64,000 bases of DNA, taken from contig NZ_LGTQ01000012.1 in assembly GCF_001306455.1 (NCBI RefSeq), positions 1 through 64,000 on the forward strand, written 5' to 3'. The notes under the pieces are model-generated. The model saw nothing but the letters and a program-made list of their open reading frames with translations. It searched no databases and was not told the origin of the DNA. Positions within the stretch are counted from its first letter, which is position 1; every line of letters starts with the position of its first letter. Both the position numbers and the translations under genes were made by a program. Source of the stretch: Jiulongibacter sediminis. GTDB taxonomy: Bacteria; Bacteroidota; Bacteroidia; Cytophagales; Spirosomataceae. Of the stretch, positions 8,768 to 15,959 are shown in pieces.

Positions 8768-8899
8768 GTTATTAATTAAAATAGTTATTGAAATAGTACA
8801 ACAATTAGACTCTCAGAAGAGCCTATTTCAGCGTTCCGAATTTAAATAGTGAAATCGGATGCAAAAATGACCTTAATCATTATCAGTGTCAAATACGGA

Positions 8900-8921
8900 T
8901 TACTTATCATTGCATAAGTAA
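8900..8921. promoter_or_regulatory. Perfect 22-bp palindrome before oxyR, candidate operator
   Basis: TTACTTAT (8900-8907) and ATAAGTAA (8914-8921) form a perfect inverted repeat with a 6-bp spacer. A further AACTTAT half-site follows at 8922-8928. It ends 12 bp before the oxyR start codon and lies in the divergent ahpC-oxyR region, where LysR-type regulators normally autoregulate. Which protein binds is inference. Confidence 0.5.
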
Positions 8922-8933
8922 AACTTATACCTC

Positions 8934-9866
8934 ATGACTATTAGTCAGATACAGTACCTGATTGCCGTAGCAAAACATAAAAATTTTTCAAAAGCGGCTG
9001 CCGAATGCTTTATCTCTCAACCCGCCCTTAGTATGCAAATCAAACAACTGGAAGACGAGCTGGGTGGAAAACTATTTGACCGGTCAAAAAATCCATTAAC
9101 GCTGACCCCGATGGGCGAAAAAGCAGTCAATCAAGCTGAGATTACGTATTATGAATTCAAAAAGTTAAGTCGCCTGGCTGAGGACAATCAGGAGCCTTCC
9201 GGTGAAATAACATTGGGAATTATACCCACTCTTGCACCGTACCTCCTCCCAATTTTCATCAAAGAATACACGAATAAATATCCAGGAGTCAAACTCAATA
9301 TCAGGGAGTTAACCACCGCAGAAATCATTGAGGAAATTACCAACTATAACCTTGACGCAGCTTTACTCGCCACACCATTACATCATCAGGAGCTCATTGA
9401 AATACCACTGTTCTACGAGCGAATGCTGGCTTATGTCAGCCCCGAGTCATCGCTGTATCAAAAAGAGTATGCCATAGCTTCTGATATCGAGCCCAACGAA
9501 CTTTGGCTGCTGGAAGAAGGGCATTGCCTGCGTTCACAAATTTTGAAATTGTGCGAACTTCGGAATCAATCAGAAATGAGCTCTAACATCACATTTAAAG
9601 CAGGAAGTGTGGAAACATTAATGCGTTTGGTAGACAATTATCAGGGCATCACTATTGTTCCTGAGCTGGCAACAGTCCACCTAAATGAAATTTCAAAAGC
9701 CAAGCTTCGAAATTTTCTCAAACCTGAACCCACGCGTGAAATCAGCCTGATTCACCACCAATATTGTTCAAAACAATCGATCATAAATAGCTTGGAAGAA
9801 TCAATACGGGGACAAATTCCGGATAAGTTTCTTCAGGAAAATAAGAGAGTGATTGAGGTACTTTAG
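8934..9866 (+). CDS. oxyR: OxyR-type LysR regulator (hydrogen peroxide sensor)
   Basis: The 310-residue LysR-family protein has an N-terminal winged HTH at residues 1-60 (KNFSKAAAECFISQPALS) and a periplasmic-binding-protein-like effector domain. EEGHCLRSQILKLCELR carries Cys198 and Cys207, eight residues apart. These match E. coli OxyR Cys199 and Cys208, which form a disulfide on peroxide exposure. This, and its position divergent from ahpC and the ahpD-like gene, support an OxyR role rather than that of a generic LysR protein. It probably activates the peroxidase genes and autoregulates through the shared intergenic region, which holds a palindrome next to this start codon. Confidence 0.9.
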   Translation: MTISQIQYLIAVAKHKNFSKAAAECFISQPALSMQIKQLEDELGGKLFDRSKNPLTLTPMGEKAVNQAEITYYEFKKLSRLAEDNQEPSGEITLGIIPTLAPYLLPIFIKEYTNKYPGVKLNIRELTTAEIIEEITNYNLDAALLATPLHHQELIEIPLFYERMLAYVSPESSLYQKEYAIASDIEPNELWLLEEGHCLRSQILKLCELRNQSEMSSNITFKAGSVETLMRLVDNYQGITIVPELATVHLNEISKAKLRNFLKPEPTREISLIHHQYCSKQSIINSLEESIRGQIPDKFLQENKRVIEVL

Positions 9867-9944
9867 TTGAATAAATCTGTCATCAATTAGACTTTTAAAG
9901 AAGTAGATATAAATCATTGAAGTCAGTTATGCTCGGAAATAAAA

Positions 9945-9969
9945 AAAGCGAGCCAAAATGACTCGCTTT
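9945..9969 (-). terminator. Terminator copy behind the degenerate tRNA
   Basis: AAAGCGAG (9945-9952) pairs with CTCGCTTT (9962-9969), and the minus strand continues into a T run. It is the first copy of a 42-bp segment repeated exactly 120 bp further on behind the intact tRNA. Confidence 0.8.
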
Positions 9970-9972
9970 GCG

Positions 9973-10050
9973 TGATCCCGGACTGGGCGTCCCCGAACGA
10001 TTCGAACGTTCGACCGTCCCTGGAATTCGGAATCTTCTATCCAGCTAAGC
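9973..10050 (-). pseudogene. Degenerate tRNA-Arg copy (tRNA pseudogene)
   Basis: On the minus strand this segment keeps the tRNA-Arg D-arm remnant TTAGCTGGATAGA, the complete T-arm GAACGTTCGAATCGTTC with the preceding variable loop, and the 3' acceptor half CGGGATC. The 5' acceptor arm is lost. The anticodon arm is scrambled, and about 13 extra bases separate the T-arm from the acceptor. It sits in a tandem arrangement with the intact tRNA-Arg gene at a 120-bp period, and each copy has the same terminator. It probably arose by duplication of tRNA plus terminator and then decayed. It cannot fold into a normal cloverleaf. Confidence 0.75.
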
Positions 10051-10064
10051 CTATAAAAACAAAA

Positions 10065-10089
10065 AAAGCGAGCCAAAATGACTCGCTTT
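10065..10089 (-). terminator. Terminator of the intact tRNA-Arg gene
   Basis: AAAGCGAG (10065-10072) and CTCGCTTT (10082-10089) form an 8-bp stem with a 9-nt loop. Seven T follow on the minus strand, immediately downstream of the tRNA 3' end. Confidence 0.85.
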
Positions 10090-10092
10090 GCG

Positions 10093-10166
10093 TGATCCCG
10101 GAACGATTCGAACGTTCGACCGTCTGCTTAGAAGGCAGATGCTCTATCCAGCTGAGCTACGGGACC
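10093..10166 (-). tRNA. tRNA-Arg (anticodon TCT)
   Basis: The minus strand folds into a 74-nt cloverleaf. It has acceptor GGTCCCG/CGGGATC, D-arm GCTC/GAGC, anticodon stem TCTGC/GCAGA with loop CTTCTAA (anticodon TCT), and T-arm GAACG-TTCGAAT-CGTTC. The discriminator base is A. CCA is not encoded; the bases after the discriminator are CG. A TACCTTTG promoter element lies about 17 bp upstream and a terminator directly downstream. It reads AGA codons. Confidence 0.95.
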
Positions 10167-10182
10167 TTCCTAAATCGGAGTG

Positions 10183-10213
10183 CAAAGGTAAACAGCTTTG
10201 AGATTCTACACAA
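10183..10213 (-). promoter_or_regulatory. Promoter of tRNA-Arg
   Basis: On the minus strand TTG (10211-10213) is followed 20 nt later by TACCTTTG (10183-10190). This matches the Bacteroidota -33 TTTG / -7 TAnnTTTG consensus, and the tRNA 5' end lies 17 nt downstream. Confidence 0.65.
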
Positions 10214-10313
10214 CGTTGACCAAAAGAAAAATTTTCGACCCGAATCCCTTTTCCATTTTTGCAGGCTTCTGACGGAAACTTAATAAGTTTGAAAACTTAA
10301 CCAAAACGCACTC

Positions 10314-11306
10314 ATGAAAGCACTATTTATTGGCGGCACGGGTAATATAAGTACGCCTGTAAGCGAAATTGCCGTTCAACGGGGTATCGACCTCTATCAT
10401 TTGAACCGTGGAAACAGAGAGCCTATTCCGGGGGTAAAAAGCCTGGTGGCTGACATTACCAAACCTAAAGAATTGGAAGCTGCCCTGAAAGGCCACACCT
10501 GGGATGTGGTGGTCAACTGGATAGCCTTTAACACCACCGATGTAGAAAGAGACATCGAGCTTTTCAAAGGCAAAACAAAACAGTACGTCTTTATCAGTTC
10601 GGCTTCCTGTTATCAGAAACCTCCGGTCTCACCTATTATAACAGAGTCCACACCTTTGAAAAATCCATATTGGGATTATTCCAGAGAGAAAATCGCTAGT
10701 GAAGAAGTGTTGATCAAAGCTTTCAGGGAAGAGGATTTCCCAATGACGATTGTCAGACCGTCGCACACTTATTATTCCGTGTTCCCGATTACACTCGGAG
10801 GCTGGACAGAATATACCGCCGTTCATCGAATGAAAAAAGGTCTCCCTGTGGTAGTGCAGGGCGATGGCACCTCCCTTTGGACGGTGACCCACGCCCGTGA
10901 TTTTGCTAAAGCTTTTCTAGGCCTAATGAATCATCCGCTGGCTATCGGAGAAGCTTATCATATTACTTCTGATGAAGCATTGACCTGGAATCAGATTTAT
11001 ACTTTCCTGGCCGATGCTGCCGGGGTAGAGGCCAATATTGTTCATATTCCTTCTCAAAAAATCATTGAATATGCTGATCAAAATGGCTTTCCATCTGAAG
11101 AGGGAAATCTATGGGGGGATAAATCACACTGTGCCTTATTTGATAACTCAAAAATCAAAAAACTCGTACCTGATTACGTTGCCACCATTCCGTTTTCCGA
11201 AGGCATTAAGGAAACCCTAGCCTGGTTTGAAAGCAAACCTGAGCGAATGATCATCAATGAAACGACCAATCGTTTCTTAAGCGAACTTGTTAAAAATTAT
11301 GGCTGA
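10314..11306 (+). CDS. NAD-dependent epimerase/dehydratase family protein (extended SDR)
   Basis: The 330-residue protein has an N-terminal Rossmann motif GGTGNIS (residues 7-13), a serine-rich strand FISSAS (about 93-98) and the catalytic YxxxK at Tyr122/Lys126. It has the extended-SDR substrate domain and resembles atypical epimerases that act on nucleotide sugars or serve as chaperone-like NAD-binding proteins. The substrate cannot be assigned. It is the first gene of a tight four-gene operon and overlaps the start of cutC by 8 bp. A TTG start for the next gene would lie further inside this gene, so the downstream ATG is preferred. Confidence 0.8.
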   Translation: MKALFIGGTGNISTPVSEIAVQRGIDLYHLNRGNREPIPGVKSLVADITKPKELEAALKGHTWDVVVNWIAFNTTDVERDIELFKGKTKQYVFISSASCYQKPPVSPIITESTPLKNPYWDYSREKIASEEVLIKAFREEDFPMTIVRPSHTYYSVFPITLGGWTEYTAVHRMKKGLPVVVQGDGTSLWTVTHARDFAKAFLGLMNHPLAIGEAYHITSDEALTWNQIYTFLADAAGVEANIVHIPSQKIIEYADQNGFPSEEGNLWGDKSHCALFDNSKIKKLVPDYVATIPFSEGIKETLAWFESKPERMIINETTNRFLSELVKNYG

Positions 11307-12036
11307 TAAAAAGTACCATTTTGAGCTTTGCTCATTTACCATTGAGAGTTCAAGAACTGCTCAAAAAGCGGGAGCTTCTCGTGTAGAGCTCTGTGACAAC
11401 CCCATCGAAGGTGGCACCACTCCCTCCTATGGCGTTATCAAAGCGGTAAGAAATAAAATCGATATTGAACTTTACCCGATTATTCGCCCAAGAAGTTTGA
11501 ACTATTTCTACTCTGATGATGAATGGGAAAGCATACTTGAAGACGCCAGAATCTGCAAAGAACTCGAATGTGATGGCATCAGTATTGGTGTTCAGAAACA
11601 AAATGGAGAAGTGGATACCGAGAAAATGAAAGCTTTGGTAGAGCTCGCCTACCCGCTAAAAGTGACCAGCAACAGGGTTATCGATGCCGCACCTGATCCT
11701 TTTGAAGCTTTGGATTCCTTGATAGAAGCAGGCTGTTACCGCGTCTTAACCTCCGGCCAGGCCGCGGCCGCACCTGAAGGAATTGACGTTTTGAAAAAAC
11801 TTGTGGAACAGGCTAATGGAAGAATCAGTATTATGCCTGGAGCAGGAGTCAATTCAGGCAATATTGCGAGTCTGGCAAAAGCAACTGGAGCCTTTGAGTT
11901 TCATGCCTCAGCACGTATTAAAGCCCAAAATCCAGTTAACTATCAAAACCCAAAAATTCTTGACTCGGGTGATATGTTTATTGCTGATTTTGGGGAAGTG
12001 AAAGCAATGGTAGATGCCTTAAATGCTTTGCAATAA
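11299..12036 (+). CDS. cutC: CutC family TIM-barrel protein
   Basis: This 245-residue protein, from the ATG at 11299-11301, contains CutC hallmarks: FELCSFTIESS at the N-terminus, AGASRVELCDN, GGTTPSYG, a central CDGISIGVQ strand, VLTSGQAAAAPEG and IMPGAGVNSGNI. CutC was named for copper homeostasis, but its biochemical role is unsettled and metal binding is only suggested in some members. The start overlaps the end of the epimerase gene (ATGGCTGA), which suggests translational coupling. The next gene begins directly after its stop codon. An upstream in-frame TTG at 11287 would add four residues that lack family similarity. Confidence 0.88.
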   Translation: MADKKYHFELCSFTIESSRTAQKAGASRVELCDNPIEGGTTPSYGVIKAVRNKIDIELYPIIRPRSLNYFYSDDEWESILEDARICKELECDGISIGVQKQNGEVDTEKMKALVELAYPLKVTSNRVIDAAPDPFEALDSLIEAGCYRVLTSGQAAAAPEGIDVLKKLVEQANGRISIMPGAGVNSGNIASLAKATGAFEFHASARIKAQNPVNYQNPKILDSGDMFIADFGEVKAMVDALNALQ

Positions 12037-12618
12037 ATGACTTCAATTCTCAATCAGGATTTCTTTGAATCATTTGACACTTTGACATTGGCTCAAAAAC
12101 TCCTGGGAAAAGAATTGATTCATGAAAGCACCGAAGGCATTACCTCAGGTATTATTGTAGAAACGGAGGCCTACCTTAATAACGACAAAGCCTGTCATTC
12201 TTTTGGCGGAAAAACACTAAGAAATAGTCCTATGTTTGGGCCGGCAGGCACATCCTACGTATATCAAATCTATGGTATTCATCATTGTTTTAATATCGTC
12301 TCCTCAAAATCAGGAATTGGCGAGGCCGTACTCATCCGTGCTTTGGAACCGGCCTCAGGCATAGATTTGATGCAAAGCAGAAGACAGAAAGTAAAACTGA
12401 AAGACCTGTGTAGTGGCCCGGGAAAGTTGGTTCAGGCAATGGACATTTTGAAAAATCAAAATGGAAACAAATTGTTCAACCCACCTTTATATCTAAAAGA
12501 AGGGATAGAAGTAGGAGCAATCATTGAAACTACCCGAATTGGTATCGGAGAGGGAAAAGACGAGCATCTCCCCTACCGATTTTATATCAAGGACAACAAA
12601 TTCATAAGCAAACCGTAA
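12037..12618 (+). CDS. 3-methyladenine DNA glycosylase, AAG/MPG family
   Basis: The 193-residue protein is a monofunctional base-excision glycosylase that removes alkylated and deaminated purines. The catalytic Glu lies in VETEAYLNNDKACHSF (ETEAY at 42-46), followed by RNSPMFGPAGTSYVYQIYG and the family LCSGPGKL segment. Its length matches bacterial Mpg proteins. It starts at the base after the cutC stop codon and is followed by the peptidase gene, so it is probably co-transcribed. The window also encodes an unrelated AlkA-type glycosylase at 52162, so the organism has two repair enzymes for alkylated bases. Confidence 0.93.
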   Translation: MTSILNQDFFESFDTLTLAQKLLGKELIHESTEGITSGIIVETEAYLNNDKACHSFGGKTLRNSPMFGPAGTSYVYQIYGIHHCFNIVSSKSGIGEAVLIRALEPASGIDLMQSRRQKVKLKDLCSGPGKLVQAMDILKNQNGNKLFNPPLYLKEGIEVGAIIETTRIGIGEGKDEHLPYRFYIKDNKFISKP

Positions 12619-12643
12619 ATTGCAGAATCAACAAACACATTTC

Positions 12644-14032
12644 ATGAAATTATTCCCTTCTCAGACCTATATCAATCGTAGAAACGCCCTAAAAGAAGCT
12701 GTCGGCTCCGGCTTGATCTTGTTTCAAGGCAATGATGAGGCCAGTATGAACTATGCCGACAATCATTACCGATTCAGGCAAGACAGCACTTTTCTTTATT
12801 ATTTCGGAATTAACCAGGCCGGTTTAAATGCGGTAATCGATTGCGACAGTGGAGAGGAAATCATTTTTGGTGATGAGTTTTCTATCGATGACATTATTTG
12901 GATCGGTCAGCAGGAGACTTTGAGTAACAAAGCCGAGAAAGTGGGTATTTTGAACGTTCGCCCCGCTCACGGAATTGACTCTTTTCTAGAAATTGCCCGG
13001 CATAAAAAAATACATTATCTCCCGCCCTATCGTGCAGATAACCTGAATAAACTGTCACAGTGGCTGCATTTGCCCGGCTCCAAAGTAAATCAGGAAGTCT
13101 CTCAAAAGCTGCTAATGGCTATAATTAACCAGCGGTCATACAAAAGCGAAGAGGAAATCGAACAAATGACCGAAGCGGTTAATATTTCCGGGCAAATGCA
13201 CATCAATGCAATGAAAGCCGTAAAACCGGGTCAATATGAATTTGAAGCCGTCTCCGAGATTTACAGAACCGCCAAAGCCAGTAATTCATACCTGGCCTAC
13301 CCAGCCATTTTCTCAATAAACGGACAGATTTTGCATAACCATTATCATGGCAATAAAATGCAAAGCGGCCGATTGGTTCTTAATGATTCGGGTGCCGAAA
13401 ATGAGATGTGTTATTCCGGCGATATTACGCGAACCATCCCGGTTGACGGTAAATTCACAACACAACAGAAGGACATTTATGATATCGTTTTAGAGATGGA
13501 AACAAGCTCTATTGATAGCCTGAAACCTGGACTACTTTACAAAGACATCCATGTCAACGCTAACAGACTTATGCTTTCTAAACTCAAAGAATTAGGTTTG
13601 GTAAAAGGCGATATCGAAGAAATGACCAATCTGGGAGTAGGTGGCATATTTATGCCTCACGGCCTTGGCCACATGATAGGCATGGACGTTCATGATATGG
13701 AGAATTTCGGGGAACAGCTGGTAGGCTATCGGGAAGGCTTGGAAAGAAGTACTCAGCTCGGTTTAAAATCATTGAGACTAGGCCGCGAACTTGAAAAAGA
13801 CTTCGTCATTACCGTAGAGCCGGGCCTGTATTTTATTCCGGATCTGATAGAAAAGTGGAAAGCTGATAAGATCTTCACCGACTTCATCAATTACGACAAA
13901 CTCAAAGAATACTATGATTTTGGCGGTATCAGAATTGAGGACAATATATTGATCACTGAAAACGGTTCCCAAATTTTGGGTAAACCAATTCCTAAAACGA
14001 CAGAAGAAGTCGAAGAAACAATGGCTCTTTAG
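12644..14032 (+). CDS. pepP: Xaa-Pro aminopeptidase (M24B metallopeptidase)
   Basis: From the ATG at 12644 the protein has 462 residues; a TTG at 12620 would add eight. It has the N-terminal creatinase-like domain and the C-terminal pita-bread peptidase fold. The metal ligands are visible: Asp in LNDSGAE and SGDITRT, His in MPHGLGHMIG, Glu in ITVEPGLYF and in GIRIEDN. Such enzymes remove N-terminal residues before proline in the cytoplasm. It ends the operon that starts with the epimerase gene. Its last 4 bp overlap the convergent lipoprotein gene. Confidence 0.9.
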   Translation: MKLFPSQTYINRRNALKEAVGSGLILFQGNDEASMNYADNHYRFRQDSTFLYYFGINQAGLNAVIDCDSGEEIIFGDEFSIDDIIWIGQQETLSNKAEKVGILNVRPAHGIDSFLEIARHKKIHYLPPYRADNLNKLSQWLHLPGSKVNQEVSQKLLMAIINQRSYKSEEEIEQMTEAVNISGQMHINAMKAVKPGQYEFEAVSEIYRTAKASNSYLAYPAIFSINGQILHNHYHGNKMQSGRLVLNDSGAENEMCYSGDITRTIPVDGKFTTQQKDIYDIVLEMETSSIDSLKPGLLYKDIHVNANRLMLSKLKELGLVKGDIEEMTNLGVGGIFMPHGLGHMIGMDVHDMENFGEQLVGYREGLERSTQLGLKSLRLGRELEKDFVITVEPGLYFIPDLIEKWKADKIFTDFINYDKLKEYYDFGGIRIEDNILITENGSQILGKPIPKTTEEVEETMAL

Positions 14033-14418
14033 GCACATTTATAGATTTTGGCCTCCTCGTCATAAATCAAAGTAAAAGTACCAAACTCCTGATCCTCAAC
14101 CTCGACGTTGAGGATCATTTCTTTATTTCTCACGGTTCCGAAAACCCGGGAAGGTTTTGGAATGTATAAGGATTCATCATCAAACTGAACCGGATATTCC
14201 TGAGTATACATAGCTGGGCTGTTGAATTTACCATCCTGTACCAAAACCGGCTGATTAACTTCTAAATGAGCACAGTCAAACTCAACGTACCAAGAAGTTT
14301 CAGCTACATCAAGTCTTGCATGTTCACCGCCCCACTTACCGGTTTGAATTCGATCAAATGACTCATCTTTACAGCCAAAGGCTATAATCACGAATAATAA
14401 GGGATAGATTTTTACCAT
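14029..14418 (-). CDS. Small putative lipoprotein
   Basis: The 129-residue protein begins MVKIYPLLFVIIAFGCKDE, a short lipoprotein signal with a plausible lipobox ending at Cys16 (A-F-G-C). The mature part is beta-rich and acidic, with segments such as GKWGGEHARLDV, TSWYVEFDCAHLEV and FGTFTLIYDEE. I do not assign it to a named family. It resembles small periplasmic or outer-membrane lipoproteins with a single beta-barrel-like or sandwich domain. It is convergent with pepP and shares 4 bp with it. No close partner gene follows in its own direction. Confidence 0.7.
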   Translation of the reverse strand: MVKIYPLLFVIIAFGCKDESFDRIQTGKWGGEHARLDVAETSWYVEFDCAHLEVNQPVLVQDGKFNSPAMYTQEYPVQFDDESLYIPKPSRVFGTVRNKEMILNVEVEDQEFGTFTLIYDEEAKIYKCA

Positions 14419-14430
14419 TGCTTTTTCATT

Positions 14431-14458
14431 TTTGACTCATTAGAAAAACGTATATTCG
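14431..14458 (+). promoter_or_regulatory. Possible promoter of the DUF1761 gene
   Basis: TTTG (14431-14434) lies 16 nt before TATATTCG (14451-14458), one mismatch from TAnnTTTG. It is 61 nt upstream of the start codon. Confidence 0.4.
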
Positions 14459-14519
14459 TTTATAAGCTTATACCTTAAAATAAGTTTAGCAACAGATTTA
14501 ACCCTTAACCTTAAACAAC

Positions 14520-14936
14520 ATGGATTTTTCAAACATCAATTTTCTGGCCGTACTGGTTGGTGGCATTCTTGCCTTTGCTTTTGGAGCACTGTGGTATTCT
14601 CCGGTTTTGTTTTCAAAAGCCTGGCAGGCCGAAGTAGGTCTAAGTGAAGATGACATCAAAGGAGCCAATATGGCCAAAATTTTTGGAACCAGTTTACTAC
14701 TGATGCTCGTAATGTCATTAGGTATGGCCATTATGCTCAGAGGGCACGACGAAGGTGAAATCACCACTGTGACCGGCCTGATGCATGGTCTCTATGTCGG
14801 CGTCATGTTTGTAGCTACCTCGGTAGGTATTAACATTCTGTACCAAAGAAGATCTGTCAAATTATTTTTGATTGACGCCGGATATCAGGTCATTATGCTG
14901 ATGATCATGGGTGCCATTATCGGAGCCTGGGCCTAA
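14520..14936 (+). CDS. DUF1761 domain membrane protein
   Basis: The 138-residue protein has four hydrophobic helices, at about 8-27, 50-72, 82-104 and 116-136. FGALWYSPVLFSKAWQ after the first helix is the DUF1761 signature, and Bacteroidota and Proteobacteria carry many copies. No biochemical role is known. A promoter-like element lies upstream and a strong hairpin directly downstream, so it appears to be a single-gene transcript. An antisense frame over most of the gene has lower protein-like quality and was discarded. Confidence 0.82.
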   Translation: MDFSNINFLAVLVGGILAFAFGALWYSPVLFSKAWQAEVGLSEDDIKGANMAKIFGTSLLLMLVMSLGMAIMLRGHDEGEITTVTGLMHGLYVGVMFVATSVGINILYQRRSVKLFLIDAGYQVIMLMIMGAIIGAWA

Positions 14937-14941
14937 TCATT

Positions 14942-14969
14942 AATTGCCTCGCAAGGCTGCGGGGCAATT
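14942..14969. terminator. Hairpin between convergent genes
   Basis: AATTGCCTCGC (14942-14952) pairs with GCGGGGCAATT (14959-14969), with one G-U pair and a 6-nt loop. It lacks a clear T tract. It includes the first bases of the stop codon of the minus-strand quinone reductase gene. Confidence 0.6.
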
Positions 14970-15954
14970 ACTTGCTTAAATTAAAAAGCACCTTTCCTTT
15001 TGACATTCCGCTGGCATAAGTTTCAATGGCTTTCTCGAAAGCATTGAGGTCAAAAGTAGCCTGAATATCATTCTCAAAACCTGAAGATAGCATTTTCTGT
15101 ACTTTCCGTGTATCGGCCATAGCCTGAACAAATGACTTTTTAGCAGCCGTTTTACTTAGCCAGTAACCTCCTATTTCGTACTCATAAAAGATAAAATCCC
15201 GAGGAACATAAGCTCCGGGATCCTCCTGATTCATACTTCCATAAATCAACATTTTTGACTTTGGAGGCAAACAACTCAATACCTTAGAGGGCACTTTACC
15301 TCCTCCAATGGCATCAGGCAGTAATACTTTTTTAAAAGTACCTGCCCATTGCTTAAGCTCATCTCTCCAGCCTTCTTTTTCAGAGTTAACCACAAAGTCA
15401 ACGTTCCAACCTTTGAGTTTTTCCACTTGTTCCTCGCGTCTCACAACACCACCAAAAGCAAGTCCTTCTTGCTGAGCAAGATGATGAACCATTTTTGACA
15501 AGGAACTGGCAGCCGCCGTCATAACCAGAGCATCGCAGCCATCGGCCTTTGCAATTTTTATAAAATCAAGGGCGGTTAAAGGGTTTACAAAGGACATTGC
15601 TCCCTGCTCCATGGGAACGCCCTTAGCCAAAGCAACACACTTAGTAGCATCTGTTAGCATATATTCTGCCCAGGGCCCGTCTAATTTATCAGATGCCGCA
15701 CAAGCCACTTTTTTACCTTTAAGGTAATTGGCATATAGCCCGCCTCCACTTTCCACTACTGTTCCACTACCTTCAAAACCCGGAGCTGTAGGAAATGGCT
15801 TCTGAATACCATATACACCAGTCAAGAAGGCTAGATCAGACGGGTTTATTGGAGAAAAAGCCATTTTCACCAAAACCTGCCCTTTCCCTGGTTTCGGTAT
15901 TTCTTTTTCTACAACTTCCAGTTTATTCGGGGCAGTCAGGTGTAGTGCTTTCAT
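14968..15954 (-). CDS. Zinc-independent MDR-family alcohol dehydrogenase/quinone reductase-like protein
   Basis: The 328-residue protein has a GroES-like N-terminal domain (PGKGQVLVKMAFSPINPSDLAF, PGFEGSGTVVESG) followed by a Rossmann domain. This is typical of quinone oxidoreductase-like MDR proteins that use NADPH. The structural and catalytic zinc ligands of classical alcohol dehydrogenases are absent. The glycine-rich cofactor loop is unusual: the usual GxGxxG is replaced by TAAASSLSKM, as in some enoyl/quinone reductase relatives. The substrate is unknown. It starts 5 bp after the barrel-like protein gene and is probably co-transcribed with it. Confidence 0.8.
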   Translation of the reverse strand: MKALHLTAPNKLEVVEKEIPKPGKGQVLVKMAFSPINPSDLAFLTGVYGIQKPFPTAPGFEGSGTVVESGGGLYANYLKGKKVACAASDKLDGPWAEYMLTDATKCVALAKGVPMEQGAMSFVNPLTALDFIKIAKADGCDALVMTAAASSLSKMVHHLAQQEGLAFGGVVRREEQVEKLKGWNVDFVVNSEKEGWRDELKQWAGTFKKVLLPDAIGGGKVPSKVLSCLPPKSKMLIYGSMNQEDPGAYVPRDFIFYEYEIGGYWLSKTAAKKSFVQAMADTRKVQKMLSSGFENDIQATFDLNAFEKAIETYASGMSKGKVLFNLSK

Positions 15955-15959
15955 TTCAA

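Noticed and set aside
9972-10283. 103-codon plus-strand frame
   Set aside because: It runs antisense across the tRNA-Arg gene and its degenerate copy; the sequence is explained by the RNA genes.
14520-14767. Antisense frame over the DUF1761 gene
   Set aside because: The plus strand encodes a recognisable four-span DUF1761 protein with promoter and terminator; the antisense frame has neither.
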